DNA of 64,000 nt, taken from Clavibacter zhangzhiyongii. Its GTDB lineage: Bacteria > Actinomycetota > Actinomycetes > Actinomycetales > Microbacteriaceae. Of the stretch, positions 32,625-39,831 are shown piece by piece. A program made the position numbers and the translations under genes. Location: positions 3,034,337 through 3,098,336 of the forward strand of contig NZ_CP061274.1 in the NCBI RefSeq assembly GCF_014775655.1. Direction: 5' to 3'. Position 1 is the first letter of the stretch, and the number at the start of each line of letters is the position of its first letter. The notes below the pieces were generated by a model that saw nothing but the letters and a program-made list of their open reading frames with translations, did not search any database and was not told the DNA's origin.

Positions 32625-32959
32625 GAGCCCGCACCCGGGCAGGCCGACGCCGACCCCGCCGCCGCGGTCGCGTCGTGGAGCAGGGTGGCGGCGAGCGCGA
32701 CCCGGCCCGCGAGGTCGTCGAGGGCGCGGAGGAACGCGTCGTGCGCGCGGCCGGACCACGACGGGTCGTCCCGGCAGGAGGAGAGGTCGCGCTGCGTCGC
32801 GGCGACCGCGTCCGCGAGGGTCCGGAGCGCGTGGGCGCGCGTGAGGGCCTCCGCGCGCAGCTGCCCCGGGGTGCCCCCGCCCGCCGCGTGCGCCGCCCCG
32901 TCGGCCGCCCCGTCCGACGCACCGCCGCCGCCCGCTCCCCCTGCCGATCCCCGCTGCAT
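32621..32959 (-). CDS. WXG100-like protein, 112 aa
   Basis: A Gly/Ala-rich N-terminus (about 30 residues) is followed by a helical hairpin, RAEALTRAHALRTLADAVAATQRDLSS then DDPSWSGRAHDAFLRALDDLAGRVALAATLLHD. The W-S-G turn between helices is the WXG100 signature of ESX/type VII substrates. GGAGGG lies upstream of the ATG. It is coupled to the downstream hydrolase by a GTGA overlap, as ESX partners often are with their effectors. No EccC-like ATPase is in this window. Confidence 0.75.
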   Translation of the reverse strand: MQRGSAGGAGGGGASDGAADGAAHAAGGGTPGQLRAEALTRAHALRTLADAVAATQRDLSSCRDDPSWSGRAHDAFLRALDDLAGRVALAATLLHDATAAAGSASACPGAGS

Positions 32960-33086
32960 CCCGTGCCCTCCGTCGTCTCTCCTCGTCGGCCCGCATCCTG
33001 TCGCGGAGGACGGATGCGAGGGCCGCGGGTGGCGTGACGCGGGGACGCCGGCGCCGACGGGGGGTGTGGGGAGGGACCGCAGCCGA

Positions 33087-33092
33087 CAGAAT
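33087..33092 (+). promoter_or_regulatory. -10 element (CAGAAT) for a leaderless start
   Basis: CAGAAT ends 6 nt before the phosphatase ATG at 33099, without a ribosome site. Confidence 0.5.
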
Positions 33093-33098
33093 GAGCGC

Positions 33099-33626
33099 AT
33101 GGGAGCCCCCGACTCTCCGGCCTCGACGGCGCCACCCGTCTTCCGGATCGCCTTCGTCTGCACCGGCAACATCTGCCGCTCGCCGATGGCGGAGGTCGTC
33201 TTCCGGGACCTGGTGCAGCGCGCCGGCCACGCGGACCGCGTCTCCGTGACGAGCGCCGGCACGGGCGACTGGCACGTGGGCGAGCAGGCCGACGCGCGCA
33301 CGCTCGACGCCCTCGAGCGGATCGGGCTGTCGGGATCCGCCCATCGCGCCAAGCAGTTCGACCCGGACGCGCTGCAGGACCTCGACCTCGTGGTCGTCTT
33401 CGACCGCGGCCAGGAGCGCACGCTGCGCCAGTGGGCCCGGACCGAGGCGGACCGGGCGAAGATCCACCTGCTGCTGTCGTTCGATCCTCCACAGGCCCAC
33501 CTGCGGGACGTCCCCGACCCCTACTACTCGGACGCCGCGAGGTTCGACGAGGTCCTTGAGATGATAGGTCGTGCCTCCCGGGCCCTCCTCGCGCAGGTGG
33601 AGCCCGGCATCCGTCCCCCCAGCTAG
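33099..33626 (+). CDS. Low-molecular-weight protein-tyrosine phosphatase, 175 aa
   Basis: P-loop CTGNICRS (catalytic Cys21, Arg27) and the acid-loop Asp in DVPDPYYSD are both present, so activity is expected. The family dephosphorylates tyrosine-phosphorylated proteins such as capsule/exopolysaccharide kinases, or arginine phosphate. A 12-residue N-terminal extension precedes the first strand. Start set by the leaderless -10 box. The gene ends 12 bp before purB and is probably co-transcribed. Confidence 0.92.
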   Translation: MGAPDSPASTAPPVFRIAFVCTGNICRSPMAEVVFRDLVQRAGHADRVSVTSAGTGDWHVGEQADARTLDALERIGLSGSAHRAKQFDPDALQDLDLVVVFDRGQERTLRQWARTEADRAKIHLLLSFDPPQAHLRDVPDPYYSDAARFDEVLEMIGRASRALLAQVEPGIRPPS

Positions 33627-33638
33627 GAGATCGCCCGC

Positions 33639-35021
33639 ATGAGCCCGTTGCCCCCGCAGGTGCTGAGCCCCCTCGACGGCCGCTACGCCCCCGTCGTCAC
33701 CGAGCTCGGCGAGCACCTCTCGGAGGCGGGCCTCAACCGGGCGCGCGTCCACGTCGAGATCGAGTGGCTGATCCACCTCACCGACCGCTCGCTCCTCTCC
33801 TCCTCCCCGTTCACCGACGAGCAGAAGGCGGCGCTCCGCGAGGTCGTCACCGGCTTCGGGCAGGAGCAGATCGACGCGCTCGCCCGCGTCGAGGCCGTCA
33901 CGCGGCACGACGTCAAGGCCGTCGAGTACTTCGTGCGCGACCGCCTCGAGGAGCTCGGCCTGGGCCGCGTCGCCGAGCTCACGCACTTCGCCTGCACCAG
34001 CGAGGACATCAACAACCTCTCCTACGCCCTCGTCATCGACCGCGCCGTGCGGGAGGTGTGGCTGCCGAAGCTCGTCGCCGTCATCGGCGCGCTCCGCGAG
34101 CGGGCCCTCCTCTTCCGCGACGACGCGATGCTGTCGCGCACGCACGGGCAGCCGGCCACCCCCACGACGCTCGGCAAGGAGCTCGCCGTGTTCGTGCACC
34201 GGCTCGAGCGCCTGCGGGCGGACGTGGAGGACGTCGAGGTGCTCGGCAAGTTCAGCGGCGCCACGGGCACCTTCGCGGCGCACCTGGCCGCGGACGCCGG
34301 CGTGGACTGGCCCGCCGAGTCGCGCGCGTTCGTCACTTCGCTGGGCCTGGTGTGGAACCCGCTCACCACGCAGATCGAGTCGCACGACTGGCAGGCCGAG
34401 CTCTACACGCGCATCGCGCACGTCAACCGGGTGCTGCACAACCTCTGCACCGACGTGTGGACCTACATCTCGATGGGCTACTTCCGGCAGATCCCGCAGG
34501 CGGGGGCGACCGGGTCGTCGACCATGCCGCACAAGATCAACCCCATCCGGTTCGAGAACGCCGAGGCCAACCTCGAGCTGTCGGACGCGCTGCTCGACTC
34601 GCTCGCGTCGACCCTCGTCACCTCACGGCTGCAGCGCGACCTCACCGACTCCACGACGCAGCGCAACGTCGGCGTCGCCCTCGGCCACTCGCTGCTGGCG
34701 CTCGACAACATCGGGCGCGGGCTGCTCGAGATCGATGTCGACCGGGCGCTGCTGGCGGCCGACCTCGACGCGAACTGGGAGGTCCTCGGCGAGGCCATCC
34801 AGACGGTCATCCGCGCGGAGATCGTGGCCGGACGCAGCTCCATCAGCGACCCGTACGCGGTGCTCAAGGAGCTCACGCGCGGCAAGCGCGTCGGCCGCGA
34901 CGAGATGCGCGCGTTCGTCTCCGGGCTCGACATCGGCGACCAGGCGAAGGCGCGGCTGCTCGAGCTGACGCCGGCCGGCTACGCGGGACTCGCGTCGCAG
35001 CTGGTCGACCACATCCTCTGA
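33639..35021 (+). CDS. purB: Adenylosuccinate lyase
   Basis: Catalyses fumarate release from SAICAR and adenylosuccinate in purine synthesis. The superfamily signature GSSTMPHKINPIRFENAE with its catalytic serine loop is intact, as are TSEDINNLSYAL and the histidine in RTHGQPATPTTLGKE. 460 aa, matching the longer PurB type. TAGGAGA precedes the ATG. Follows the LMW phosphatase gene with a 12-bp gap. Confidence 0.97.
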   Translation: MSPLPPQVLSPLDGRYAPVVTELGEHLSEAGLNRARVHVEIEWLIHLTDRSLLSSSPFTDEQKAALREVVTGFGQEQIDALARVEAVTRHDVKAVEYFVRDRLEELGLGRVAELTHFACTSEDINNLSYALVIDRAVREVWLPKLVAVIGALRERALLFRDDAMLSRTHGQPATPTTLGKELAVFVHRLERLRADVEDVEVLGKFSGATGTFAAHLAADAGVDWPAESRAFVTSLGLVWNPLTTQIESHDWQAELYTRIAHVNRVLHNLCTDVWTYISMGYFRQIPQAGATGSSTMPHKINPIRFENAEANLELSDALLDSLASTLVTSRLQRDLTDSTTQRNVGVALGHSLLALDNIGRGLLEIDVDRALLAADLDANWEVLGEAIQTVIRAEIVAGRSSISDPYAVLKELTRGKRVGRDEMRAFVSGLDIGDQAKARLLELTPAGYAGLASQLVDHIL

Positions 35022-35085
35022 CCCGGGCGGTCGGGGTCCTCGCGGAGGCGGGGATCCCGGCTCGACGGCCGGTCCGACGGGCGGC

Positions 35086-35355
35086 TCAGTGCCGGGTGGG
35101 CCGGTCCGGGTGGTCCTGCTCGTCCATGTCCTGCAGCTCGTCGCGGTTCGGCTTGAACGACAGGGCGAGCATGGCGAGCATCACGAGGGCGCCGATGAAG
35201 GCGACGCCCGTGAAGATGACGACGACGGTCCACGCCTGCGCGTCGCCCGGTCGGGTGCTGAGCGCGACGATCACGCCGACGAACGCGGCGAGCGCCGCGG
35301 CGATGCCGAGCAGCTCGGCGGGTCGCATGCGGTCCTTGCGGATGTCAGAAGTCAC
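35086..35355 (-). CDS. Small two-TM membrane protein, 89 aa
   Basis: Two hydrophobic segments (about 12-32, LLGIAAALAAFVGVIVAL, and 42-68, TVVVIFTGVAFIGALVMLAMLAL) separated by a polar loop, then an acidic charged tail (DELQDMDEQDHPDRPTRH). GTG at 35355 is 2 bp after the stop of the upstream membrane gene; the frame further up reads through that gene and is not used. No family recognised. Convergent with purB. Confidence 0.8.
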   Translation of the reverse strand: MTSDIRKDRMRPAELLGIAAALAAFVGVIVALSTRPGDAQAWTVVVIFTGVAFIGALVMLAMLALSFKPNRDELQDMDEQDHPDRPTRH

Positions 35356-35357
35356 GG

Positions 35358-36032
35358 TCAGCTCGCGCTCTCGGTCGTTCGGGGGGCGTCCGCCGCGGAG
35401 GTCGCGGTGGGCGTGGAGGTGCCCCATTTCATGCTCAGTGCGGCGATGACCAGGAAGACCCCGACGATCGCCGCGTAGGCGCCCAGGAGGCCCACGGCCA
35501 CGACGGGCGCGGTGAGCTGGCCCTCGCGCTGCTCGACGCCGCCGTACTGGACGACGAGGTCCGGCGGCACGAGGAGGAACGCGACGGCGAGGACGACGGT
35601 GAGCGCGCCGGCCGTGATCGCATCGCTGGCGCCCGGCACGCGGCCGCGCGAGCGCAGGCCGGCGACGAGCTCGAGGAAGCCGGTGACGACGGCCCAGACG
35701 CTCACGACGTAGAGGAGCACGAGCACGCCGCCGTCGCGCGCCAGCAGCGCCGCGACACCGGCCACGATCGTGAGGGCGCCCTGGACGACGGCGCTCGTGC
35801 GGAGGCCCGCGGCCGGGCCGCGGAGGGCGCGGGCGCCGAGGCCGGCGGTGATCAGACCGGAGACGATCGCGAAGACGCCGAAGGCGGCGAGGCCGAGGGC
35901 CGGCGAGTGGTCGCTGGAGAAGGTGATGAACGCGGCGAGCGCCAGCGCGGGCAGTGCGCGCAGCAGGAGGACGGGCCAGTACGCCGCCCGGAACGTCAGC
36001 TCGTCCTCGGACACAGCGGCCTCTCTCTCCAT
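35358..36032 (-). CDS. Membrane protein, HdeD/DUF308-like, 224 aa
   Basis: Six hydrophobic segments in three hairpins, from AAYWPVLLLRALPALALAAFITF to GLLGAYAAIVGVFLVIAAL, with the internal repeat pattern (SGLITAGLGARAL, TGFLELVAGLRSRG) seen in HdeD-type DUF308 proteins. Assignment is by pattern only. ATG at 36032 lies 7 nt after a TAGGCT -10; a GTG six codons on has GAGAGAGG upstream and is an alternative start. Forms an operon with the 89-aa protein. Confidence 0.8.
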   Translation of the reverse strand: MEREAAVSEDELTFRAAYWPVLLLRALPALALAAFITFSSDHSPALGLAAFGVFAIVSGLITAGLGARALRGPAAGLRTSAVVQGALTIVAGVAALLARDGGVLVLLYVVSVWAVVTGFLELVAGLRSRGRVPGASDAITAGALTVVLAVAFLLVPPDLVVQYGGVEQREGQLTAPVVAVGLLGAYAAIVGVFLVIAALSMKWGTSTPTATSAADAPRTTESAS

Positions 36033-36039
36033 CCGGGCC

Positions 36040-36045
36040 AGCCTA
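36040..36045 (-). promoter_or_regulatory. -10 element (TAGGCT) for a leaderless start
   Basis: TAGGCT on the minus strand ends 7 nt before ATG 36032. Confidence 0.5.
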
Positions 36046-36109
36046 CTCGGTGGGTTCCTGGGCGGATGCTCGGCCGGACGCCCGCGACGACGGCCCGGGC
36101 GGGCTGGCC

Positions 36110-36115
36110 TAGGCT
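36110..36115 (+). promoter_or_regulatory. -10 element (TAGGCT) for the 38-codon microprotein
   Basis: TAGGCT ends 6 nt before GTG 36122. It is almost back to back with the minus-strand -10 at 36040-36045. Confidence 0.55.
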
Positions 36116-36121
36116 CGTCGG

Positions 36122-36238
36122 GTGACGAGTCCCCTCCCCCGTCTGGCCGCCGCGGCGGTCGGCGCGGTCGTCGGGCTCGCGGTCGTCTGCGCCGTGGGCG
36201 TGGCCTGCGGGATCGTCTACGCGAACCGGGCGTTCTGA
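36122..36238 (+). CDS. Single-TM membrane microprotein, 38 aa
   Basis: GTG start 6 nt after a TAGGCT -10, no ribosome site. The peptide begins MTSPLPRLAAAAVG and consists mainly of one Ala/Val/Gly-rich hydrophobic helix (about residues 9-33, with two cysteines) ending in YANRAF. Positive residues at both ends leave topology open. Length and a lone membrane helix are typical of overlooked small membrane proteins. Divergent from the HdeD-like gene, and about 140 bp upstream of the glucokinase gene. No family known to me. Confidence 0.55.
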   Translation: MTSPLPRLAAAAVGAVVGLAVVCAVGVACGIVYANRAF

Positions 36239-36297
36239 GCCGCGGCGGCCCCGCGGCCGTCGGCTCGGGATCCGCGGCTCGGGTCCACCCGCTCCGC

Positions 36298-36366
36298 CCG
36301 CCGTGCACCCGCACCGCGCAGCCCGCATCACGCCAGCCGCACCACCCGACCCGCACCACGCAACCG
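36298..36366 (+). promoter_or_regulatory. C-rich, G-poor leader upstream of the ROK kinase
   Basis: The segment is about half C with repeated CCGCACC and CGCACCAC units and few Gs, like that at 9545-9592. It could be a Rho-loading region or an unstructured ribosome-access leader. Confidence 0.3.
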
Positions 36367-36378
36367 AGAGGCCCCGCC

Positions 36379-37263
36379 GTGTCCCAGCCCGAGACCCCGC
36401 CGCGGCCTTCCTCCGAGAGCGGACGGCCCGTCGGCGGCTTCATCCCGGTCGACCGCGCCGTCGTCGCCGCCCCCGAGGGCGCGGAGGCCGCGCTCGCGCA
36501 CCGCGACCGGCTCGCGCTCGGCATCGACATCGGCGGGACCACGCTCAAGGCGGGGATCGTGGACGTGACAACGGGGATCCGGCTCACCGAGCGCATGACG
36601 GTCGCCAAGCCCGTCGGCGGCGAGCCCGAGGACATCGCCGACGTCATCGCCGAGATCGTGCTCGCGCTCACGCCGGACGAGGACCTGCCCGTGGGGGTCG
36701 GCGTCCCCGGCATCGTGCGGGACGGCATCGTCCGCTCCTCCGCGCACATCTCCGACCGCTGGCTGGGCATGGACGCGCGCACCGCGATCCGCGAGCGCAG
36801 CGGGATCGACGTGCTGACCGTCAACGACGCCGACGCGGCGGGCGTGGCCGAGCTCGAGTACGGGGTGCTGCAGGGACGCGGCGGCTTGGTGATCCTCACG
36901 ACGCTCGGCACCGGGATCGGCACCGCGCTCCTGCACGACGGGAAGCTGATCCCGAACAGCGAGCTCGGCCACGTCCACATCGACGGCGGCGACTACGAGA
37001 TGCAGGCGGCGTTCTCCGCGGTGCGCCGCGAGGGCATCACGTTCGAGGCGTGGGCGGCACGGCTCGAGAGGTACTACCGCCACCTCGAGTCGATCATGTC
37101 GCCCGACCTGATCGTGGTCGGCGGCGCGGCCGCGCACGAGTTCGCGCGGTTCGAGGGGTTCCTGCGCCTCGACACGGAGATCATCGCGGCCAGCCGGGGC
37201 AACGACGCCGGGCTCGTCGGGGCCGCGCTGCTCGCGCACCGGGCGGGCGTCGCGCCGGACTGA
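36379..37263 (+). CDS. ppgK: ROK family kinase, probably polyphosphate glucokinase, 294 aa
   Basis: Actin-fold sugar kinase. The phosphate-1 loop LGIDIGGTTLKAGIVD, catalytic NDADAAG Asp, phosphate-2 loop LTTLGTGIGTALLHDGK and NSELGHVHIDGGDYE match the PpgK subgroup of ROK kinases, which phosphorylate glucose with polyphosphate or ATP. The zinc-binding CxCGxxGC motif of other ROK proteins is absent, as usual in PpgK. An approximately 40-residue N-terminal extension is unusual. GTG start with GAGAGG upstream. Next to glycerate kinase. Confidence 0.85.
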   Translation: MSQPETPPRPSSESGRPVGGFIPVDRAVVAAPEGAEAALAHRDRLALGIDIGGTTLKAGIVDVTTGIRLTERMTVAKPVGGEPEDIADVIAEIVLALTPDEDLPVGVGVPGIVRDGIVRSSAHISDRWLGMDARTAIRERSGIDVLTVNDADAAGVAELEYGVLQGRGGLVILTTLGTGIGTALLHDGKLIPNSELGHVHIDGGDYEMQAAFSAVRREGITFEAWAARLERYYRHLESIMSPDLIVVGGAAAHEFARFEGFLRLDTEIIAASRGNDAGLVGAALLAHRAGVAPD

Positions 37264-37316
37264 GCGCGGCGGCGGGACGGGGCTCGCCCCACCCGCACGC
37301 GCCGACCCGCACGCGG

Positions 37317-37322
37317 CAGACT
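37317..37322 (+). promoter_or_regulatory. -10 element (CAGACT) for a leaderless start
   Basis: CAGACT ends 6 nt before the glycerate kinase ATG at 37329; no ribosome site lies between. Confidence 0.5.
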
Positions 37323-37328
37323 GGCCGC

Positions 37329-38492
37329 ATGAGCACCGCCGCTCCCCCTCCCCCGCGTCGACGCCCGCACCCGCGTCCGCTCCGCGTCGTCGTCGCGCCC
37401 GACTCGCTCACGGGATCCGCCACGGCCGTCGACGCCGCCCGGGCCCTCCGCCGCGGCTGGCTCCGCGCGCGCCCGGACGACGACGTCGCGCTCGCGCCCA
37501 TGGCCGACGGCGGGCAGGGCACGCTCGACGTGCTCCAGGCGGCGGTGCCGGGATCCCGCCGCGTGCCCGTCCGCGTCACCGGGCCCGACGACCGGCCGGT
37601 CGACGCGCACTGGCTGCTCCTGCCGGACGGCACGGGCGTGGTCGAGGTGGCGTCCACGAGCGGCATCACCCTGCTCGATCCGCTCCGCCCGCTCGCCGCG
37701 CACACCCGCGGCTTCGGGCAGGCCATCCGCGCGGCGCTCGACGCGGGCGTGCCGCGCCTCCTGCTCGCGCTCGGCGGCAGCTCGTCCACCGACGGCGGCC
37801 TCGGGGCGCTCCGGGAGCTGGGCGCGGAGGCGATCGGCGCCGACGGTTCCGCGGCGGGCGACGGCGGCGGAGCGCTGGCGGGGATCACCGCGCTCGACCT
37901 CACGGGCCTCCGCGCGCTCCCGGCGGAGGGCGCGCGGATCCTCGGTGACGTCCGTGCGCCGCTCACCGGCCCCGCCGGCGCGGCCGCCGTCTACGGGCCG
38001 CAGAAGGGCGCGACGCCGACGGACGTCGTCGCGCTCGACGCCGGGCTCGCCCGCCTCGCGACCCTGCTCGGCGTGGATCCGACCACCCCGGGCGCCGGCG
38101 CGGCGGGCGGCACCGCGGCCGGCCTGCTCGCGTGGGGCGCGGCCTGGACCTCCGGATCCGCCGGGGTGGCCGCCGCGATCGGCCTCGCCCCGCTCCTCGC
38201 CGACGCCGACGTGGTGATCACCGGGGAGGGCCGCTTCGACGCCGCGTCGCGGACCGGGAAGGTCGCGTCCCACGTGCTCGACCTCGCCCGCGCGCACGGG
38301 ACCGCAGCGGCCCTGGTCGCGGGCGCCGTGGCCGCGCCCACCGACGGCTTCGCGGCCGTGCGCTCGCTCACCGACCTCGCCGGATCCGGCGACGCCGCCC
38401 GCGCGGACGCCGTCGCGTGGCTCGAGCGCGCGGCCGAGGACCTGGCGCGGGATCCGGGTCTGCTGGCCGCGCTGCGCGACACGGCGCCCTGA
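37329..38492 (+). CDS. Glycerate kinase (GlxK family), 387 aa
   Basis: Phosphorylates D-glycerate to 2- or 3-phosphoglycerate. Family features: RVVVAPDSLTGSATAVDAARALRRGW, the MADGGQGTLDVL motif, LALGGSSSTDGGLGAL (substrate-binding), VYGPQKGATPTDV, and VITGEGRFDAASRTGKV. Pro/Arg-rich N-terminal about 18 residues are non-conserved. Start set by the leaderless -10 box. Follows the ROK kinase by 65 bp. Confidence 0.92.
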   Translation: MSTAAPPPPRRRPHPRPLRVVVAPDSLTGSATAVDAARALRRGWLRARPDDDVALAPMADGGQGTLDVLQAAVPGSRRVPVRVTGPDDRPVDAHWLLLPDGTGVVEVASTSGITLLDPLRPLAAHTRGFGQAIRAALDAGVPRLLLALGGSSSTDGGLGALRELGAEAIGADGSAAGDGGGALAGITALDLTGLRALPAEGARILGDVRAPLTGPAGAAAVYGPQKGATPTDVVALDAGLARLATLLGVDPTTPGAGAAGGTAAGLLAWGAAWTSGSAGVAAAIGLAPLLADADVVITGEGRFDAASRTGKVASHVLDLARAHGTAAALVAGAVAAPTDGFAAVRSLTDLAGSGDAARADAVAWLERAAEDLARDPGLLAALRDTAP

Positions 38493-38546
38493 CCGCGGCG
38501 GCCGGAGCCGATGCCGGGGCCGATGCCGGCATCGTGATCCGCGCCG

Positions 38547-39755
38547 TCAGCCCCGCGACCCCGCCACGGCGTCCGCGACGAGCCGCTCCCGCGCCAGCCG
38601 GTACTCGGCCGCGACGTCCGCCGCCGCGACGTCCCACGTGTGCCGCGCCGCGTGCTCGCGCGCCGTGGCCGACAGCCGCGCGAGGGCGGGCCGGTCGGCG
38701 AGGAGGTCGCGGATCGCGCGGGCCCAGTCGGCGGGATCCCGCGTCGCCACGAACACGCCGCTCACCCCGTCGCGCACCGAGTCGACGAGCCCCTCCGTGC
38801 GCGAGGCGATCACGGGCGTGCCGCACGCCGCCGCCTCCAGCGCGACGAGCCCGTAGGTCTCGGCCGCCGACGGCATGAGCGCGAGGTGCGCGCCGGCGAG
38901 GGTCCGGGCGGTCGCGGCGCGGTCGAGCGCGCCGGCGAACACGACGTCGTCCTCGAGGCCCAGCGAGCGCACGAGCGCGTGCAGGCTCGCCGCGTACGCG
39001 TCACGGCCGGGCGAGACGCCGCCGGCGATCACGAGCAGCGGCCGGGTCGCCGGGTCCAGCAGGGCGAGGGCCCGGAGCGCGACGTCCTGCCCCTTGAGCG
39101 GCTGGATCCGCGCCAGCAGCACGATCCGCACCCGCCCGCCGCCCTCGCGCCCCGATGGCTCCCGCAGGAACGCCTCCTCCACACCCGGCGCGACGACGTG
39201 CACGGCCGCCGGATCCGCGTCGTACGCCTCCACGAGCAGCCGCCGCTCCGACTCCGCCGACGCGACCACGAGGTCGGACGCGCGCACGAGCCGCGCCTCC
39301 TCGGCCAGCCGCGCCGCGGGCTCCGGGGTGTCGCCGGCCACGAGCCGCCGGTTCTTGCCCGCGGACACGGAGTGCAGCGTCAGCACGTGCGGCACGCCCC
39401 AGGCGCGCGCGACGGGCAGGGCCGCGACCGCCGACAGCCAGTAGTGCGCGTGCACGACGTCGGCCGGCGGCAGCGCGGCGAGCGCGTCCGCGAACTCCGC
39501 CGTGATCCCCGGCAGCTCCTCCTTGGCGACGGGCCCGACCGGCCCCGCCCGCAGCGCCACGAGCTCCACGCCGGGCGCGACCGGCGTCGTCGGCGGGTCG
39601 GCGGGATCCGTCGCGCGCGTGATCAGCCGCACCTCGTGCCCCTGCCGCCCGAGGCTCCGCGCGAGCTCGAGGAGGTAGACGTTGAGGCCGCCCGCGTCGC
39701 CGGTGCTGGGGGTCTGGATCGGCGACGTGTGCATCGAGACGAACGCGATCCTCAT
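38547..39755 (-). CDS. MshA-like family 1/4 glycosyltransferase, 402 aa
   Basis: GT-B, retaining transferase. N-terminal IAFVSMHTSPIQTPSTGDAGGLNVYLLELA closely resembles MshA (D-inositol-3-phosphate N-acetylglucosaminyltransferase of mycothiol synthesis), as do HAHYWLS and the C-terminal donor site SAAETYGLVALEAAACGTPVIASRTEGLVDSV. A sucrose-phosphate-synthase-like activity is the alternative. ATG is 7 nt after a TAGGAT -10. No other mycothiol genes adjoin. Convergent with glycerate kinase. Confidence 0.85.
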   Translation of the reverse strand: MRIAFVSMHTSPIQTPSTGDAGGLNVYLLELARSLGRQGHEVRLITRATDPADPPTTPVAPGVELVALRAGPVGPVAKEELPGITAEFADALAALPPADVVHAHYWLSAVAALPVARAWGVPHVLTLHSVSAGKNRRLVAGDTPEPAARLAEEARLVRASDLVVASAESERRLLVEAYDADPAAVHVVAPGVEEAFLREPSGREGGGRVRIVLLARIQPLKGQDVALRALALLDPATRPLLVIAGGVSPGRDAYAASLHALVRSLGLEDDVVFAGALDRAATARTLAGAHLALMPSAAETYGLVALEAAACGTPVIASRTEGLVDSVRDGVSGVFVATRDPADWARAIRDLLADRPALARLSATAREHAARHTWDVAAADVAAEYRLARERLVADAVAGSRG

Positions 39756-39762
39756 GCGCCCG

Positions 39763-39768
39763 ATCCTA
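39763..39768 (-). promoter_or_regulatory. -10 element (TAGGAT) for a leaderless start
   Basis: TAGGAT on the minus strand ends 7 nt before ATG 39755. Confidence 0.55.
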
Positions 39769-39831
39769 CGAGCGGCTGCCGCGCCCGCCCGCCGCGGCCG
39801 CCCGCCGCGCCCGCCCGCCGCCGGCCGCGCG

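Noticed and set aside
33603..33640. Purine riboswitch before purB
   Set aside because: The gap to the upstream gene is 12 bp, too short for an aptamer.
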